A DNA stretch of 60,178 nt from an uncultured Bacteroidales bacterium (GCA_902787555.1 CADAGO010000011.1:8204-68381), one strand, 5' to 3'; shown: positions 50,055-59,140, counted from the stretch's first letter. Program-made: numbers and translations. Notes: generated from the sequence alone by a model not told the origin.

Positions 50055-50612
50055 TTATGTGTGTTGCTTCGGATGCAGTTTCTTGTGAATCTTGAATTCC
50101 GCACGCAGGCTCTTGAGTGTGGATTTCGTGAGGTAGGCTTCGCCCTCTCGTTCACCGTTGGTGAACGTGAATTTCAGACGCTTGCCGCCCAGCGTTTTCT
50201 TTGTCACCACACAGGTTGAAGTGGTTGTCTCGCCCAGACGTTCGCCGCTCGATGTGGTGCGGCCCTTGAACTCAGCCTTAGTGTCTAAGTCCTTGTCGAA
50301 GAGGTCGAGGATGTCATCGATGGTCGCAAAAGCCTTGTCGGCTGTGTCGCCCAGATAGATGGTGGTTTCCTTGAGGTTTTTTACCTCCATACCGAAGAGT
50401 TCGTCGGCACCTAACGTTTTCCTCGTTCGTGCGACGCTCAGGTAATAGCCGAACGTGCCGTCATCATCTTTGTACGTAAAGATGGTGTACTCGCCGTTGT
50501 CCGATTCATCCTCGGCTACTTCCATCCTCACGCCTGCGGGTTGGCTCTTTTGCTGTGCCAATACGCCCGAAGTAGTCATCATGGCGACTACAACCAGCAA
50601 TAATTTCTTCAT
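50055..50612 (-). CDS. Exported protein of unknown function
   Basis: 185 aa from the ATG at 50612 (MKKLLLVVVAMMTTSGVLAQ signal). The mature part is a mixed alpha/beta, Lys/Thr/Glu-rich domain of about 160 residues (YTIFTYKDDDGTFGYYLSVAR, TIDDILDLFDKDLDTKAEF, KRLKFTFTNGEREGEAYLTKSTL). No family recognised. It lies 10 bp before the esterase on the same strand, so the two form an operon with its own -7 box at 50653-50660. Confidence 0.75.
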   Translation of the reverse strand: MKKLLLVVVAMMTTSGVLAQQKSQPAGVRMEVAEDESDNGEYTIFTYKDDDGTFGYYLSVARTRKTLGADELFGMEVKNLKETTIYLGDTADKAFATIDDILDLFDKDLDTKAEFKGRTTSSGERLGETTTSTCVVTKKTLGGKRLKFTFTNGEREGEAYLTKSTLKSLRAEFKIHKKLHPKQHT

Positions 50613-50652
50613 TGTCTCCATCTTGTAAAAGGATTATAGAATTCTGTGGTTG

Positions 50653-50660
50653 CAAAGTTA
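50653..50660 (-). promoter_or_regulatory. -7 box for the 50.1-50.6 kb gene
   Basis: TAACTTTG on the minus strand, 40 nt upstream of the ATG at 50612. Confidence 0.55.
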
Positions 50661-50704
50661 CAAAATAAAGCGTAAAATGATATGCAAAGCCTATGTTTTT
50701 TTGC

Positions 50705-50740
50705 ATAAAAAAGAGCAATTTCTTTAGAAATGCCCTTTTT
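50705..50740 (-). terminator. Terminator of the gene at 50724
   Basis: GAAAT / ATTTC stem extended through GGC/GCC-type pairs with a bulge; minus-strand U's follow (A run at 50707-50712). It overlaps the stop region of the gene. Confidence 0.45.
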
Positions 50741-51620
50741 CCTGTGTTTTCGCGAGTGCTAAAACATAAGGAAGCGTAATACTTTGGTGATATAAGGTTG
50801 ATACATATTCACCATTGATATAGAGCGTTTTCCAAGGGTGGATTTGCTTCAGCAGGGTCTTCACTTCCTGAGCCAATCCCTCGATGGAGCCTTTCATATC
50901 ACGATGCGTTACCGTGACATTGCAATCAAGGAGGTTCCCGTTTGAGTCTAACTGCACCTTGGAAATGGAGATAATGAGTCGGCCCACGTCTGCCAATTTG
51001 GGGTAGTTCTGGGTGTGGAGTGGGAAACGGCGGCGGATTTCTTCCTGATTGATGTTGTCGAACGAAAATCCGTCCGCTACGACCACACGGTTATGATATG
51101 ACTGCCGTTTGACTATCTTCCCTCGTTCGATGCTCAGGATCTGCTCGTGTTCTTGATTACGGCAATAGCCTGAGTGGACATAATAGACTGTCCTGCCTTT
51201 CCCTGCCCTCAGTTCAGGCATAGAGAACCATGATGCCTCAATCCGTCCGTTCTTCATGTACTTACCAAACACATGGTGCATATCAGCTTCCGTGATGTTT
51301 GCTTTCCGGCTATGCCGCGTCTCCTTATTATATAATTCTACCTCGATACGGTCGAGGTACAGACGGTCGTTCCTGATGCTCCAATAGGCGGTATAGCCGT
51401 CCCAGTTAGCCGTATTGATCGACCGCTCCTCAGGCAGTACTTTCAACAGGCTTTTATACAGAACAGAGTCCCAGTCGATAGGTTTGCCCAATAAGTTCCA
51501 CTGTTCGCCGTTAATCGTGATCATATCACCACTTTGACCTGTTGCCGAGGCTCCCATTGCAGTGATGAACATCAAAACACCTGCAATCAGTCGTTTCATC
51601 ATTCCATAATGTTTACCCAT
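50724..51620 (-). CDS. Exported protein with a TonB-C-like C-terminal domain
   Basis: 298 aa from the ATG at 51620 (MGKHYGMMKRLIAGVLMFITAMGASA). The N-terminal half is unassigned. The C-terminal ~90 residues (FPLHTQNYPKLADVGRLIISISKVQLDSNGNLLDCNVTVTHRD ... LKQIHPWKTLYINGEYVS) resemble the alpha/beta TonB C-terminal fold often seen in small Bacteroidetes exported proteins; this is fold-level inference. It is monocistronic, 145 bp from the TPR regulator gene that lies upstream on the same strand. Confidence 0.65.
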   Translation of the reverse strand: MGKHYGMMKRLIAGVLMFITAMGASATGQSGDMITINGEQWNLLGKPIDWDSVLYKSLLKVLPEERSINTANWDGYTAYWSIRNDRLYLDRIEVELYNKETRHSRKANITEADMHHVFGKYMKNGRIEASWFSMPELRAGKGRTVYYVHSGYCRNQEHEQILSIERGKIVKRQSYHNRVVVADGFSFDNINQEEIRRRFPLHTQNYPKLADVGRLIISISKVQLDSNGNLLDCNVTVTHRDMKGSIEGLAQEVKTLLKQIHPWKTLYINGEYVSTLYHQSITLPYVLALAKTQEKGHF

Positions 51621-51647
51621 AGTTGTCCGTTTTTTGATTTCACGCTG

Positions 51648-51655
51648 CAAAGTTA
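51648..51655 (-). promoter_or_regulatory. -7 box for the gene at 51620
   Basis: TAACTTTG on the minus strand, 27 nt before the ATG. Confidence 0.5.
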
Positions 51656-51765
51656 ACAATAAAATTTGTAACATACTTGCAGATTTGAAACATCGGGTAC
51701 ACCAAGAGTACACATAATCCTCTAAAAAATCGCCCTGATAGTGTGAAATCAAGTGGCTCAGGAGG

Positions 51766-53403
51766 CTATGTGGCATCGAAATGTTCAAGATTGTCGAAGA
51801 GGCTTTCCGCTGAAGGGTCGTCGAACATCTTTTTGTTGATTCTCGACTTGATATTGCGGATATTCTGTTTTTGTGTGTCCATGATAATCATGATTTCTGC
51901 GTATGTGAAACTGAGACGCACCAGCATGGCAATCGTCGTTTCCAGACGGGTGAGCTTACTGCTATGGAAGTGATGGAGCAGATAGGGCATGTATTGCTGG
52001 AAGGCATTGTGCAGCTTGCCCAGCTCTTTCTCTGAAACCTTGTCAAAGCCGAGCGCCCCACTTCCCTTGGTATGCAACCAATGGGCGATATCGCTTTCTT
52101 GCAGCGCATGGAAATTCTCCGACATCTGCTGCTCATGCAGACGGCCGTTCAGTTGCTGGAACTGCGATTTCAGCATGTCGTACTTCGCTTGCATCTGAAC
52201 CTCATATTGCTCCTTGTCCTGATGGTATTGGTCTATCTCGCACTGCTTCTCCGTCAGCAGTTGATGGACCTTGATGACTTCTGAGCGCATCTGGGCGATT
52301 GAGCGTTGTTTCGACCGTCTCTGTTTCCACACGGACCATATAGCGAGTAGTAGCAGCACGATTGCACCAACGATGATGCTCGTGATGATGCTGTTTTTGC
52401 GAGCCACCTCGCGTTCGCGTTGCTCTGCGATTCTCTGATTGCGGCTATAGTCATACATCGCACCCACTTGCCGAATTGCTGCTGATTGCTGCTCGTTCAT
52501 GTATTGATTGATGGCAGCCTTGTACAGATTGTTGTATTTCATCACCGAATCGACCTTATGCTGGCGATTGAAGACAGCCATCAGTCCGTCATAGGCATAT
52601 TGGTAGTAGCCATACTGCTCCAGTTTCCTGTAGAAATACTCAGCAGAATCCAGTTTGTCTGTGCAGAAATAATAATTGCCCTTCGCACCATAGTAGGCAC
52701 CGCGGCGCCTAGTTGTGTTTCCTTCTGCATCGAAAAAGCCCGACTCGTGCTCGTAGATGTCCATCAGTTGTTTCGCCTTTGTGTAATCACGACGGGCCAA
52801 GTAGATGCGAATGGCTGCAGCATACACTCCAGCAGCCTCTTGAGGCATGTTCTCATACAGATACAGCTTGTGCACGCTATCCGTCAAAGCCAATATCATT
52901 GCCGTATCGCCCCATAATTGGTAGGCACTGATTTGTGATTTCACACCCTGAATGGCATGATTCACGCTATCGGTCTTCAGCGCATATCTGCTGTATTGCT
53001 GATAGGCTTTGAGTTGCTCTTCCGGCATCAGTTGTTGATGATAGATTCTCGCCATCTGACCGTAAATCTTCATCAGCGTGACATAGTCGCAGTCGGGAGC
53101 CAGCGTGTCAGCCAGTTCTGCTGCATTGAGCAAATACTGGAGCGCCATTGGGGTCTCATGCATATCGCGATAGATGCATCCCATCAGGTAGTGAGCCTTC
53201 ATCCGCTGGTTTGCGTTCCCATAATCGTCATAGTAGTTCACCACCTCCTGAAACACGGTGTCCGACGGTAATCGCTTTTCAAATCTGTTCTCTTCCTCGA
53301 CCAGCTTCAGCAATTCCTGCATACGAACATCCTTTGCCTGCCTCTCGTCAGTGCACGACAAGAGCAGCAACAACAATCCGATGAAATAGATTCCTCTTCG
53401 CAT
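51766..53403 (-). CDS. Membrane-bound TPR protein with a C-terminal HTH (one-component regulator)
   Basis: 545 aa. Lipobox-like LLLLLLSC at the start, then ~300 residues of TPR pairs in the periplasm. A membrane helix (SIITSIIVGAIVLLLLAIWSVW, about 344-365) is followed by a cytosolic coiled coil (~366-440). The end is a short HTH-like region (LTRLETTIAMLVRLSFTYAEIMIIMDTQKQNIRNIKSRINKKMF) similar to the LuxR/sigma-4 fold. The layout fits a sensor that binds a signal outside and DNA inside. The ligand and target are unknown. A lipid anchor plus a membrane helix would be unusual, so the first helix may instead be a cleaved signal. Confidence 0.8.
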   Translation of the reverse strand: MRRGIYFIGLLLLLLSCTDERQAKDVRMQELLKLVEEENRFEKRLPSDTVFQEVVNYYDDYGNANQRMKAHYLMGCIYRDMHETPMALQYLLNAAELADTLAPDCDYVTLMKIYGQMARIYHQQLMPEEQLKAYQQYSRYALKTDSVNHAIQGVKSQISAYQLWGDTAMILALTDSVHKLYLYENMPQEAAGVYAAAIRIYLARRDYTKAKQLMDIYEHESGFFDAEGNTTRRRGAYYGAKGNYYFCTDKLDSAEYFYRKLEQYGYYQYAYDGLMAVFNRQHKVDSVMKYNNLYKAAINQYMNEQQSAAIRQVGAMYDYSRNQRIAEQREREVARKNSIITSIIVGAIVLLLLAIWSVWKQRRSKQRSIAQMRSEVIKVHQLLTEKQCEIDQYHQDKEQYEVQMQAKYDMLKSQFQQLNGRLHEQQMSENFHALQESDIAHWLHTKGSGALGFDKVSEKELGKLHNAFQQYMPYLLHHFHSSKLTRLETTIAMLVRLSFTYAEIMIIMDTQKQNIRNIKSRINKKMFDDPSAESLFDNLEHFDAT

Positions 53404-53426
53404 GATAGGCCATTTGTTTCGATATG

Positions 53427-53434
53427 CAAAGATA
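53427..53434 (-). promoter_or_regulatory. -7 box for the TPR-HTH regulator
   Basis: TATCTTTG on the minus strand, 23 nt before the ATG. Confidence 0.55.
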
Positions 53435-53695
53435 GCAATAATTTGGTTAATGGTTATTGTTTATAGGTTATTGAGATGAATAAAACATCGTTTTTTCCTG
53501 TTTCGATGCGTATTTTATCTTCGACGAAGTCATAGTATTCAAAAGCCAAGCAACTTTGCAGTGTCAAAGAAAAGATGTGAAAATACGGGCATTAATGGTA
53601 GAAATTGTAAACCTTAACAGTTGCAACGGCCGGCACTAAGAGACACAACGACAACCACTAATTGCCACACAACGCTCCCAAATCCACGACAACGA

Positions 53696-53770
53696 GAGAC
53701 TTGTCAAATTGTTAACCAAACCGTAAACCATAAACCGGTAAACCGTCAACAGTAAACAGTAAACTAAATC
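53696..53770. repeat. 7-bp-periodic TAAACCG/TAAACAG tract
   Basis: Consecutive degenerate heptamers (TAAACCG, TAAACCA, TAAACCG, TCAACAG, TAAACAG, TAAAC) directly before the HU-like pseudogene. Confidence 0.75.
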
Positions 53771-53779
53771 AAAAAAACT

Positions 53780-53885
53780 ATGGCAATCAAAATCAATACT
53801 CGTGAAACCGAGCTCAAAATCAGAAGGAATGATCCGCGAAGCTGCACTCCGCAGCGGTGTCAGCCAGGGTGTGATGCAAACATAA
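53780..53885 (+). pseudogene. Remnant of an HU/IHF-like DNA-binding protein gene
   Basis: ATG at 53780 gives MAIKINTRETELKI, then the frame shifts and the +1 frame gives GMIREAALRSGVSQGVMQT before a TAA at 53883. Both pieces match the start and the helix-turn region of Bacteroidetes HU-related proteins (MAxxINxRETELKF..., VIREAALRSGxSxG). About 20 codons between them and the whole DNA-binding arm are missing. A mutated -7 box (CAACTTTG, 53551-53558) and a long leader remain upstream. Such genes are common near phage or transposon clusters. Confidence 0.7.
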
Positions 53886-53919
53886 AAAACTCGCACGAAC
53901 ATCACTGCCCGCGCGAGTT
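53884..53919 (-). terminator. Terminator of the MG2-type gene
   Basis: AACTCGC (53888-53894) pairs with GCGAGTT (53913-53919); the A run at 53884-53889 gives U's on the minus strand. It lies 70 bp after the stop of the gene at 53989. Confidence 0.75.
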
Positions 53920-53988
53920 GCTTGAAATGTGTACACTTAATTAACTCAAACTTACTTTAACAATTAATATAAACTTGCTTATGATGAG

Positions 53989-56928
53989 TTATTGCTCTGT
54001 TACGATATACTGTCCATGGCGTGTTACTCCCTCTGCTGAGACATCTACCGATGTGCATACCGAACTGTTGTAGAACTCGATGGTGACCTGTCCGTAGTTG
54101 TCGGTCGTTACGTTCGGATTCCAATAGAGTGTGCGGCGGTAGTCTTTCACCTCGGGCAGACGGGCTTTGCTGTAATCGGGATTGTAATACTCTACGGGGC
54201 GGTTGAACCCTTGGAAGTTGTATTCCCGTCCGAAGATGATGCGCGGCAGGCTGTCGGGGGTCGCGACGATGTTGACGTATGCGTCGATTCCTACGGGTGG
54301 GGTGCTGGTGGAAGGTGTATAATCGGACGTGGACTTGTCTTGGTGCTCATGCTCGAACGAGGTGGGGCGGCGTGGAGCATCGCTTACGATGTCGATTCGC
54401 TTCAGGTGGTCGATGAAGGAATAGGTCTCTATACGACCTGTTTGTCTGTCGTTGAGAAATCCCCATCCGGAATCGCCCGAAGTGAAGGAATGGTCAGGAT
54501 AAGAAGAATTCCAATCCCAATGACTTGAGGAGTTATTGTTTAGGGGCACTCTCGACCAGTTGTAATAGGTCTCGCCTCTCTCGTAGTTGTTTTCCGACAA
54601 TTGGTATTGCATCCTCACGTAGTCGTTGATATATGGCAGTGTTCCTTCTAATGAGAAGTAATGATTTTCGAGTTTGTTGAACGCATCATAGTAGCCCTGA
54701 TCCCATAGATCGTTCATAAAGTCGATGAAATCGATTTGTGCTACGGGACGGTCTTTCTGTAGCTTGAGGTGGACACGCTTCTTCTGTTTGATGTTCACCT
54801 GTGGAATCCACTCCGAAGCATAGATGTCCTTCTGCCGTTCCTCCCATTTGACATGCTTGTCTTTGACGATATCCAGCAAATGTGTTTCGTACCACGAATA
54901 TTCCTTCAATGCCTGAGGGTAGTAGTACTGCTTGCGGACGAATATCTCTGGGTCGTGGCTCACAAGGTCGTAGTTCTTCTTCTCCAGTTTGTTCACATAC
55001 TTGGCACGCAGCGTCAGTTTTCCTTTTCCGTAGAAGGGGTCGTAGGCGAACTGGAAGTAGCCGCTCGAATCGGCTTCTGTCACTCCTCGGTAGATAAACG
55101 GTATCTCGGGTTCCATTTCGCCCTTGTCGTTGATGAGCGAACAGGAAATCTGCAGCTTACCCTTGTCGCGTCTCAGCAGACTCTTGCGGAGTGGTAGTGC
55201 CTGACCGTAGATTATCATCTTCTGCTCGGGCATGTAATCCACATTGAAGTATTCGGGATACTCTATAAAGCGCCAGTCATATCGACGCCATCCCTGTATC
55301 AGCATCAGGATGTCGAGTGCCTGACGGTGTTGCTCATCGTTGGCCTCGAAATAGTAGTCTGGATTCTCTACAAACCCCTTGAGGTCGGATTCAAGCAATA
55401 GGTTGGTCATCACATTACCTGAGGCAAACGATGCATCGAGTTGGTCAGCATCGCGAACCGACACTGAGAACGTCTGATGTTTCAGTGGGCGACTACGTGC
55501 ATCGGTGGCAATCAGGTTGATGCGTACCTTTTCCAAAGGAGCATAACGATGATTGTTTGCTCCCAACACAATTACCTTTGCCTGAGACTCATATAGTTTG
55601 TTCACAAAAAACAAACGGTCGGCATATACGTTTCCCAGCGAGTCGGTAACTACAACTTGGTTCACTCCCTCTGAGATGTCTTCGATATAGGCTGCAACAA
55701 CACCATTCTCTTCACTCTTCAGTTTCCACTCTCCACTCTTCTTCCCTCTGCAATACACATTCAGCATCAGCTTCCTTGGCTTATCGAAGTGTTGCGCTAC
55801 ATCAAAATACACCCCTTCTTCGTCTTGTTCCACCCATAGCCGCACTCCTTCCTGTTCGGCTTTCGGAAGGTCAAAGTCGAATCGGTGCTCTTTGAATTCA
55901 AATCTTACCGTATATTTCTTACCATGCATAGGCCTAAGTGTGAATACACCTCGCCCCGCATGACAAGGCAGGATTGAGTCAATAGACTCTCCGTCTTCAA
56001 GCAGAACACCTCGTACATTCAGTCGTTCCAGTTGTTCGTTCATTGCCTCCCAAGCCACGCGGCATTCTTCGCCCTCGAGCAGATAACCGCCCTCAGGGTA
56101 GAACTTTACATCGAATTCAGGGGTTTTCCACTTGATGTCATAGTCGCCTGTAGTTACCTTCTTCGGTATGATTTTACTCATATACAGCTCGGTTGTATCT
56201 GGACGGCTGTAGATGGGGATGACCCGGGAAAACAGGTGGTGGTATTCACGATAGTTCTTCCGCATTCCTTGTGGATCGATGGAATTGAAGACATTGTGTT
56301 CGTCATCCTTTTGGAACAGATAGGTCTTCACCTTTTCTAGCTGTTCTTTGAGCGGACTGTTTCTTTGCTCTGGTATAGGTATTTCTAACGACTTCACCAA
56401 TCGGCTAAATGCCGTATAACCGTTTTTGTTCAGATACTCCGACAATGTCTGTTTGTGATCCCATAGCAGTTCTTTCATTGACAGAGTGGTACCTATATAT
56501 TCATCTGTTATTCCGTTTTTTGAATACCAAGGACGGGTATAGTCGAATCCGAAGTTCAGCATCCATTTCGTATAGGCACGTATTTCGTAAAAGCCTGCAA
56601 ATGCAGAATCTGCAATGGCGAACTGTCCGTTCGCCTGTCCATTCTTGCTGATGGGCAGTTGTTGGCGCTCTACGATATAGCCCTGTTCGTTCAGCAATTC
56701 TACATAGAGAATCCGGCTGAGCGGTTGTGGACTGTTATCGTCGGCCAATACCACATATGCCTTATACCAGATGGTATCGCCCTGAAAGTAGCAGTTGTTG
56801 TCGAAGTGAAGATACACTTTCTCCTGTACAGGTAGCTCTTTGGTAGGCTTCTTGATGGGGGCTGACGCATTGACGACAATTGTAGTCATCCATAGCGACA
56901 ATAATATGTATAACTTCATCGTGTCCAT
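53989..56928 (-). CDS. Large exported MG2-domain protein
   Basis: 979 aa. Signal peptide MKLYILLSLWMTTIVVNASA (after MDT). The N-terminal VQEKVYLHFDNNCYFQGDTIWYKAYVVLAD is the macroglobulin-like (MG2) start common in Bacteroidetes exported proteins. Repeated beta-sandwich domains follow, including AYIEDISEGVNQVVVTDSLGNVYADRLFFVN. The C-terminal DYRRTLYWNPNVTTDNYGQVTIEFYNSSVCTSV also occurs in the protein at 59.1-60.2 kb. No thioester motif (CGEQ) is seen. It is the last gene of a possible operon with the ECF pair; it may be an envelope anchor or carrier. Confidence 0.75.
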   Translation of the reverse strand: MDTMKLYILLSLWMTTIVVNASAPIKKPTKELPVQEKVYLHFDNNCYFQGDTIWYKAYVVLADDNSPQPLSRILYVELLNEQGYIVERQQLPISKNGQANGQFAIADSAFAGFYEIRAYTKWMLNFGFDYTRPWYSKNGITDEYIGTTLSMKELLWDHKQTLSEYLNKNGYTAFSRLVKSLEIPIPEQRNSPLKEQLEKVKTYLFQKDDEHNVFNSIDPQGMRKNYREYHHLFSRVIPIYSRPDTTELYMSKIIPKKVTTGDYDIKWKTPEFDVKFYPEGGYLLEGEECRVAWEAMNEQLERLNVRGVLLEDGESIDSILPCHAGRGVFTLRPMHGKKYTVRFEFKEHRFDFDLPKAEQEGVRLWVEQDEEGVYFDVAQHFDKPRKLMLNVYCRGKKSGEWKLKSEENGVVAAYIEDISEGVNQVVVTDSLGNVYADRLFFVNKLYESQAKVIVLGANNHRYAPLEKVRINLIATDARSRPLKHQTFSVSVRDADQLDASFASGNVMTNLLLESDLKGFVENPDYYFEANDEQHRQALDILMLIQGWRRYDWRFIEYPEYFNVDYMPEQKMIIYGQALPLRKSLLRRDKGKLQISCSLINDKGEMEPEIPFIYRGVTEADSSGYFQFAYDPFYGKGKLTLRAKYVNKLEKKNYDLVSHDPEIFVRKQYYYPQALKEYSWYETHLLDIVKDKHVKWEERQKDIYASEWIPQVNIKQKKRVHLKLQKDRPVAQIDFIDFMNDLWDQGYYDAFNKLENHYFSLEGTLPYINDYVRMQYQLSENNYERGETYYNWSRVPLNNNSSSHWDWNSSYPDHSFTSGDSGWGFLNDRQTGRIETYSFIDHLKRIDIVSDAPRRPTSFEHEHQDKSTSDYTPSTSTPPVGIDAYVNIVATPDSLPRIIFGREYNFQGFNRPVEYYNPDYSKARLPEVKDYRRTLYWNPNVTTDNYGQVTIEFYNSSVCTSVDVSAEGVTRHGQYIVTEQ

Positions 56929-56961
56929 ACTTATATGAATCTATAGCCAATAACCTCTATT

Positions 56962-57558
56962 CTATTTCTGAGCCCATTCTCTGTCTTGACGGGCTGCGTC
57001 GTCAGGTTTTCCGTCCAGATTGTCCAAGTCGTCTTCATGATAAGAGTCCATCAGGGGCTTCGCCCATGCGTAATGGCTCGAATCCGATACTCCTTCCCTT
57101 GTCACAGGAATAGTCGCTCCATCTCTCACGTCTCCTTCGGTAGGAAAAGAGATGGTCGTATCTTTCTCCGCTCCTTCTTCTTGAGAGGGGGGTAGGGCGA
57201 GGTTTCCTTTTCCCTTCGAAGCCGTGTTGGTCATCTCAGCACCTTTTCTGTTGTGCCAGCCAATAAACCCGACAATTGCAAGACATGCAGCTATAGCAGT
57301 AATCGCCGACACTAGCTTTGTCATTTTCCGCACTTTGTTGCGGTGGACAAATCTGTTGTACTCGCAGGAATAGTCAACGGCGAAGATGTCTTCTGAGTTG
57401 TCTTCTTCCTGATGGAATCCTGTCAGCATGATGAGCAGGGCCTCTTCTTCCTTTGTACGGGTTGCAAAGGATTTGGCCTGCAGTTCTTGCCGTAAGAGCC
57501 GTTCTTCCTGGGCAGAAGTTTCACCTGCCAGGTATTTTTCAATTAGTGATTGTTCCAT
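56962..57558 (-). CDS. Single-helix anti-sigma-like protein with palindrome-derived linker
   Basis: 198 aa. N-terminus MEQSLIEKYLAGETSAQEERLLRQEL as in Bacteroidetes anti-sigma factors. A membrane helix (SAITAIAACLAIVGFIGW) is followed by a periplasmic linker in which LALPPSQEEGAEKD, FPTEGDVRDGA and PVTREGVS read like translated copies of the dispersed G/C palindrome. The tail YHEDDLDNLDGKPDD is acidic. It overlaps the sigma gene by 16 bp. The linker could tolerate such insertions because it needs little structure. Confidence 0.8.
   Translation of the reverse strand: MEQSLIEKYLAGETSAQEERLLRQELQAKSFATRTKEEEALLIMLTGFHQEEDNSEDIFAVDYSCEYNRFVHRNKVRKMTKLVSAITAIAACLAIVGFIGWHNRKGAEMTNTASKGKGNLALPPSQEEGAEKDTTISFPTEGDVRDGATIPVTREGVSDSSHYAWAKPLMDSYHEDDLDNLDGKPDDAARQDREWAQK
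57118..57200 (-). repeat. Cluster of palindrome-like insertions in the anti-sigma linker
   Basis: On the coding strand: CCTACCCCCCTCTCAAGAAG..., then CTCTTTTCCTACCGAAGGAG..GTGAGAGATGGAG, then CTGTGACAAGGGAAGGAG. These resemble, with more divergence, the copies at 14441, 18635 and 20828. Confidence 0.5.
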
Positions 57559-58043
57559 TGAGTCAGTTGTTTTAAAAGTTTTTTTCTTGCCAAGGCCACC
57601 ATAGTTCTTACCGAGTGAACATGTATGCCTGTAATGATTGCTATTTCATTTGCGTTAAGCCCCTCGTGCTGCATCAAGTAGATAAGCCGCTGTTCGGAGC
57701 GTGTCAGTGTATGAATCGCCTTTTCGAGCATTGCTGCGTATTCCTTTGCTTTTAGCTGTGCATCAGGAGGCTCCACGCTTTCTATTTCCAGATTGTCGGT
57801 GATAGGGACATGATCACGAAGTCGCTGATGCCTGGCCATGCTGACGCACAGATTCTTCGTCGCTATGATAGCGATCTTCTCCGCCTCCCCGTAGTCGATT
57901 TTCCCATATCTCAGCCACAGTTTCATCAGCACCTCCTGCACCACATCTTCAGCATCGTCTTTGTTTTGGAAGAATCGGTAGGCAATCTTCAGGATGACAG
58001 GCCGTACATGATGGGCAATATGTTCAAATTCGTTGAATGTCAT
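57543..58043 (-). CDS. ECF RNA polymerase sigma factor
   Basis: 166 aa (MTFNEFEHIAHHVRPVILKIAYRFFQNKDDAEDVVQEVLMKLW). Region 4 is LTRSEQRLIYLMQHEGLNANEIAIITGIHVHSVRTMVALARKKLLKQL. Family length. It lies between two exported-protein genes and the anti-sigma gene on the same strand, with 26 bp to the gene before it. It probably controls this envelope operon in response to a signal sensed by the anti-sigma factor. Confidence 0.92.
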   Translation of the reverse strand: MTFNEFEHIAHHVRPVILKIAYRFFQNKDDAEDVVQEVLMKLWLRYGKIDYGEAEKIAIIATKNLCVSMARHQRLRDHVPITDNLEIESVEPPDAQLKAKEYAAMLEKAIHTLTRSEQRLIYLMQHEGLNANEIAIITGIHVHSVRTMVALARKKLLKQLTQWNNH

Positions 58044-58069
58044 ATCTTTATTCGCTTTTCCTGCATCTG

Positions 58070-59140
58070 TCAGTCTTCTTTTTTCGTCAAGTTCATAAAC
58101 TTGATATCCTTATCGTAGTAGGTCGCTTTCCCGTTGTCATATTCTTTGATGATTTCCCAATCGGTAGGAATGTCCAAAACACCATCTGTATAAAGTACTA
58201 GGATGTGATAGTATTCCTTGCTGAATATGGCGTAAACGGAAAAAGTCTCCTGAGTACCGTTTTCTGTCATCGTACTGCCTGATAGAAATGGGTAAGTACT
58301 GATGTAGTCGTTTTGACGAGGGTTGAACATATTGAACGATTCGTAGGGATGGGAGGCGATATATCCCTTTGTCGTTTGGCGCAGCTCATCCAATATTTTC
58401 AGCGCATTTTCCTGCGAACGTATGATATAATGGATGCCGTAAGTATCACCTGCATCTTGCTTGTAATGTACTTTCCGCATACTGATACCTTTTTGAGTCA
58501 CTATATTCTTAATGGCCTCGCAATACGCTGTGGCGTTAAAGCTCCTCGTCGCTTTGGCAAGTGTGTCAAGAACACATTTGTAGGTCAGAGTCCCTCGTGC
58601 CAGTCGTGTGGGCTGGTTCAGTTCCTCTATGCTATAATGTGTCATTTCGACAGGCTCAAGATGTATCGCTGTGTATTCCATGTTGACACTCTCCAGTCCT
58701 CCCGACGCCCAATGTTTGTCGCCATCGTATATCATGTAGTTTTGATAGTCAGTCGTCTTGCTGCCTGGTTTCAGAAACATAGCGTAATTGATAGTATCAT
58801 ACTTTCCCGTATGGGTTTCCCACTTATGAATCGTCTCGGCATTTTGAGACAATTCGTCCAATGTCTGGCGCACTCGCCGTAACACTTGACGATGACCTGT
58901 TGCATTTGAGGTCTCCCACGACTGGTCGATCAGCGAGAAGGTGATGTGTGCTTCAAAGCACAAACCGTCGTACGTGCTGTTATACATGTTCTCTGTCAGC
59001 GTTATATCCTTGTTGCCATAAGCGTATTTCAATGTGTAGAACACATTCAGTAGGTTCTCCACTTGCGGATTGATTTGAGGCCACAGTGGAGAACTGCAAC
59101 CAAACAAGACAATAACAATGAATAACCTGACAAATCTCAT
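58070..59140 (-). CDS. Exported protein of unknown function
   Basis: 356 aa from the ATG at 59140 (MRFVRLFIVIVLFGCSSPLWPQ). LFGC could be a lipobox. The mature part is a long mixed alpha/beta domain with no motif I recognise (segments YMIYDGDKHWASGGLESVNMEY, GIHYIIRSQENALKILDELRQTTKGYIASHPY, VYAIFSKEYYHILVLYTDGVLD). It is 8 bp after the MG2-type gene and 26 bp before the sigma gene, so it shares their transcript. Confidence 0.7.
   Translation of the reverse strand: MRFVRLFIVIVLFGCSSPLWPQINPQVENLLNVFYTLKYAYGNKDITLTENMYNSTYDGLCFEAHITFSLIDQSWETSNATGHRQVLRRVRQTLDELSQNAETIHKWETHTGKYDTINYAMFLKPGSKTTDYQNYMIYDGDKHWASGGLESVNMEYTAIHLEPVEMTHYSIEELNQPTRLARGTLTYKCVLDTLAKATRSFNATAYCEAIKNIVTQKGISMRKVHYKQDAGDTYGIHYIIRSQENALKILDELRQTTKGYIASHPYESFNMFNPRQNDYISTYPFLSGSTMTENGTQETFSVYAIFSKEYYHILVLYTDGVLDIPTDWEIIKEYDNGKATYYDKDIKFMNLTKKED

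Noticed and set aside
53636-53905. Minus-strand 89-codon ORF over the HU remnant
   Set aside because: It is antisense to the recognisable HU pieces and contains the heptamer tract.
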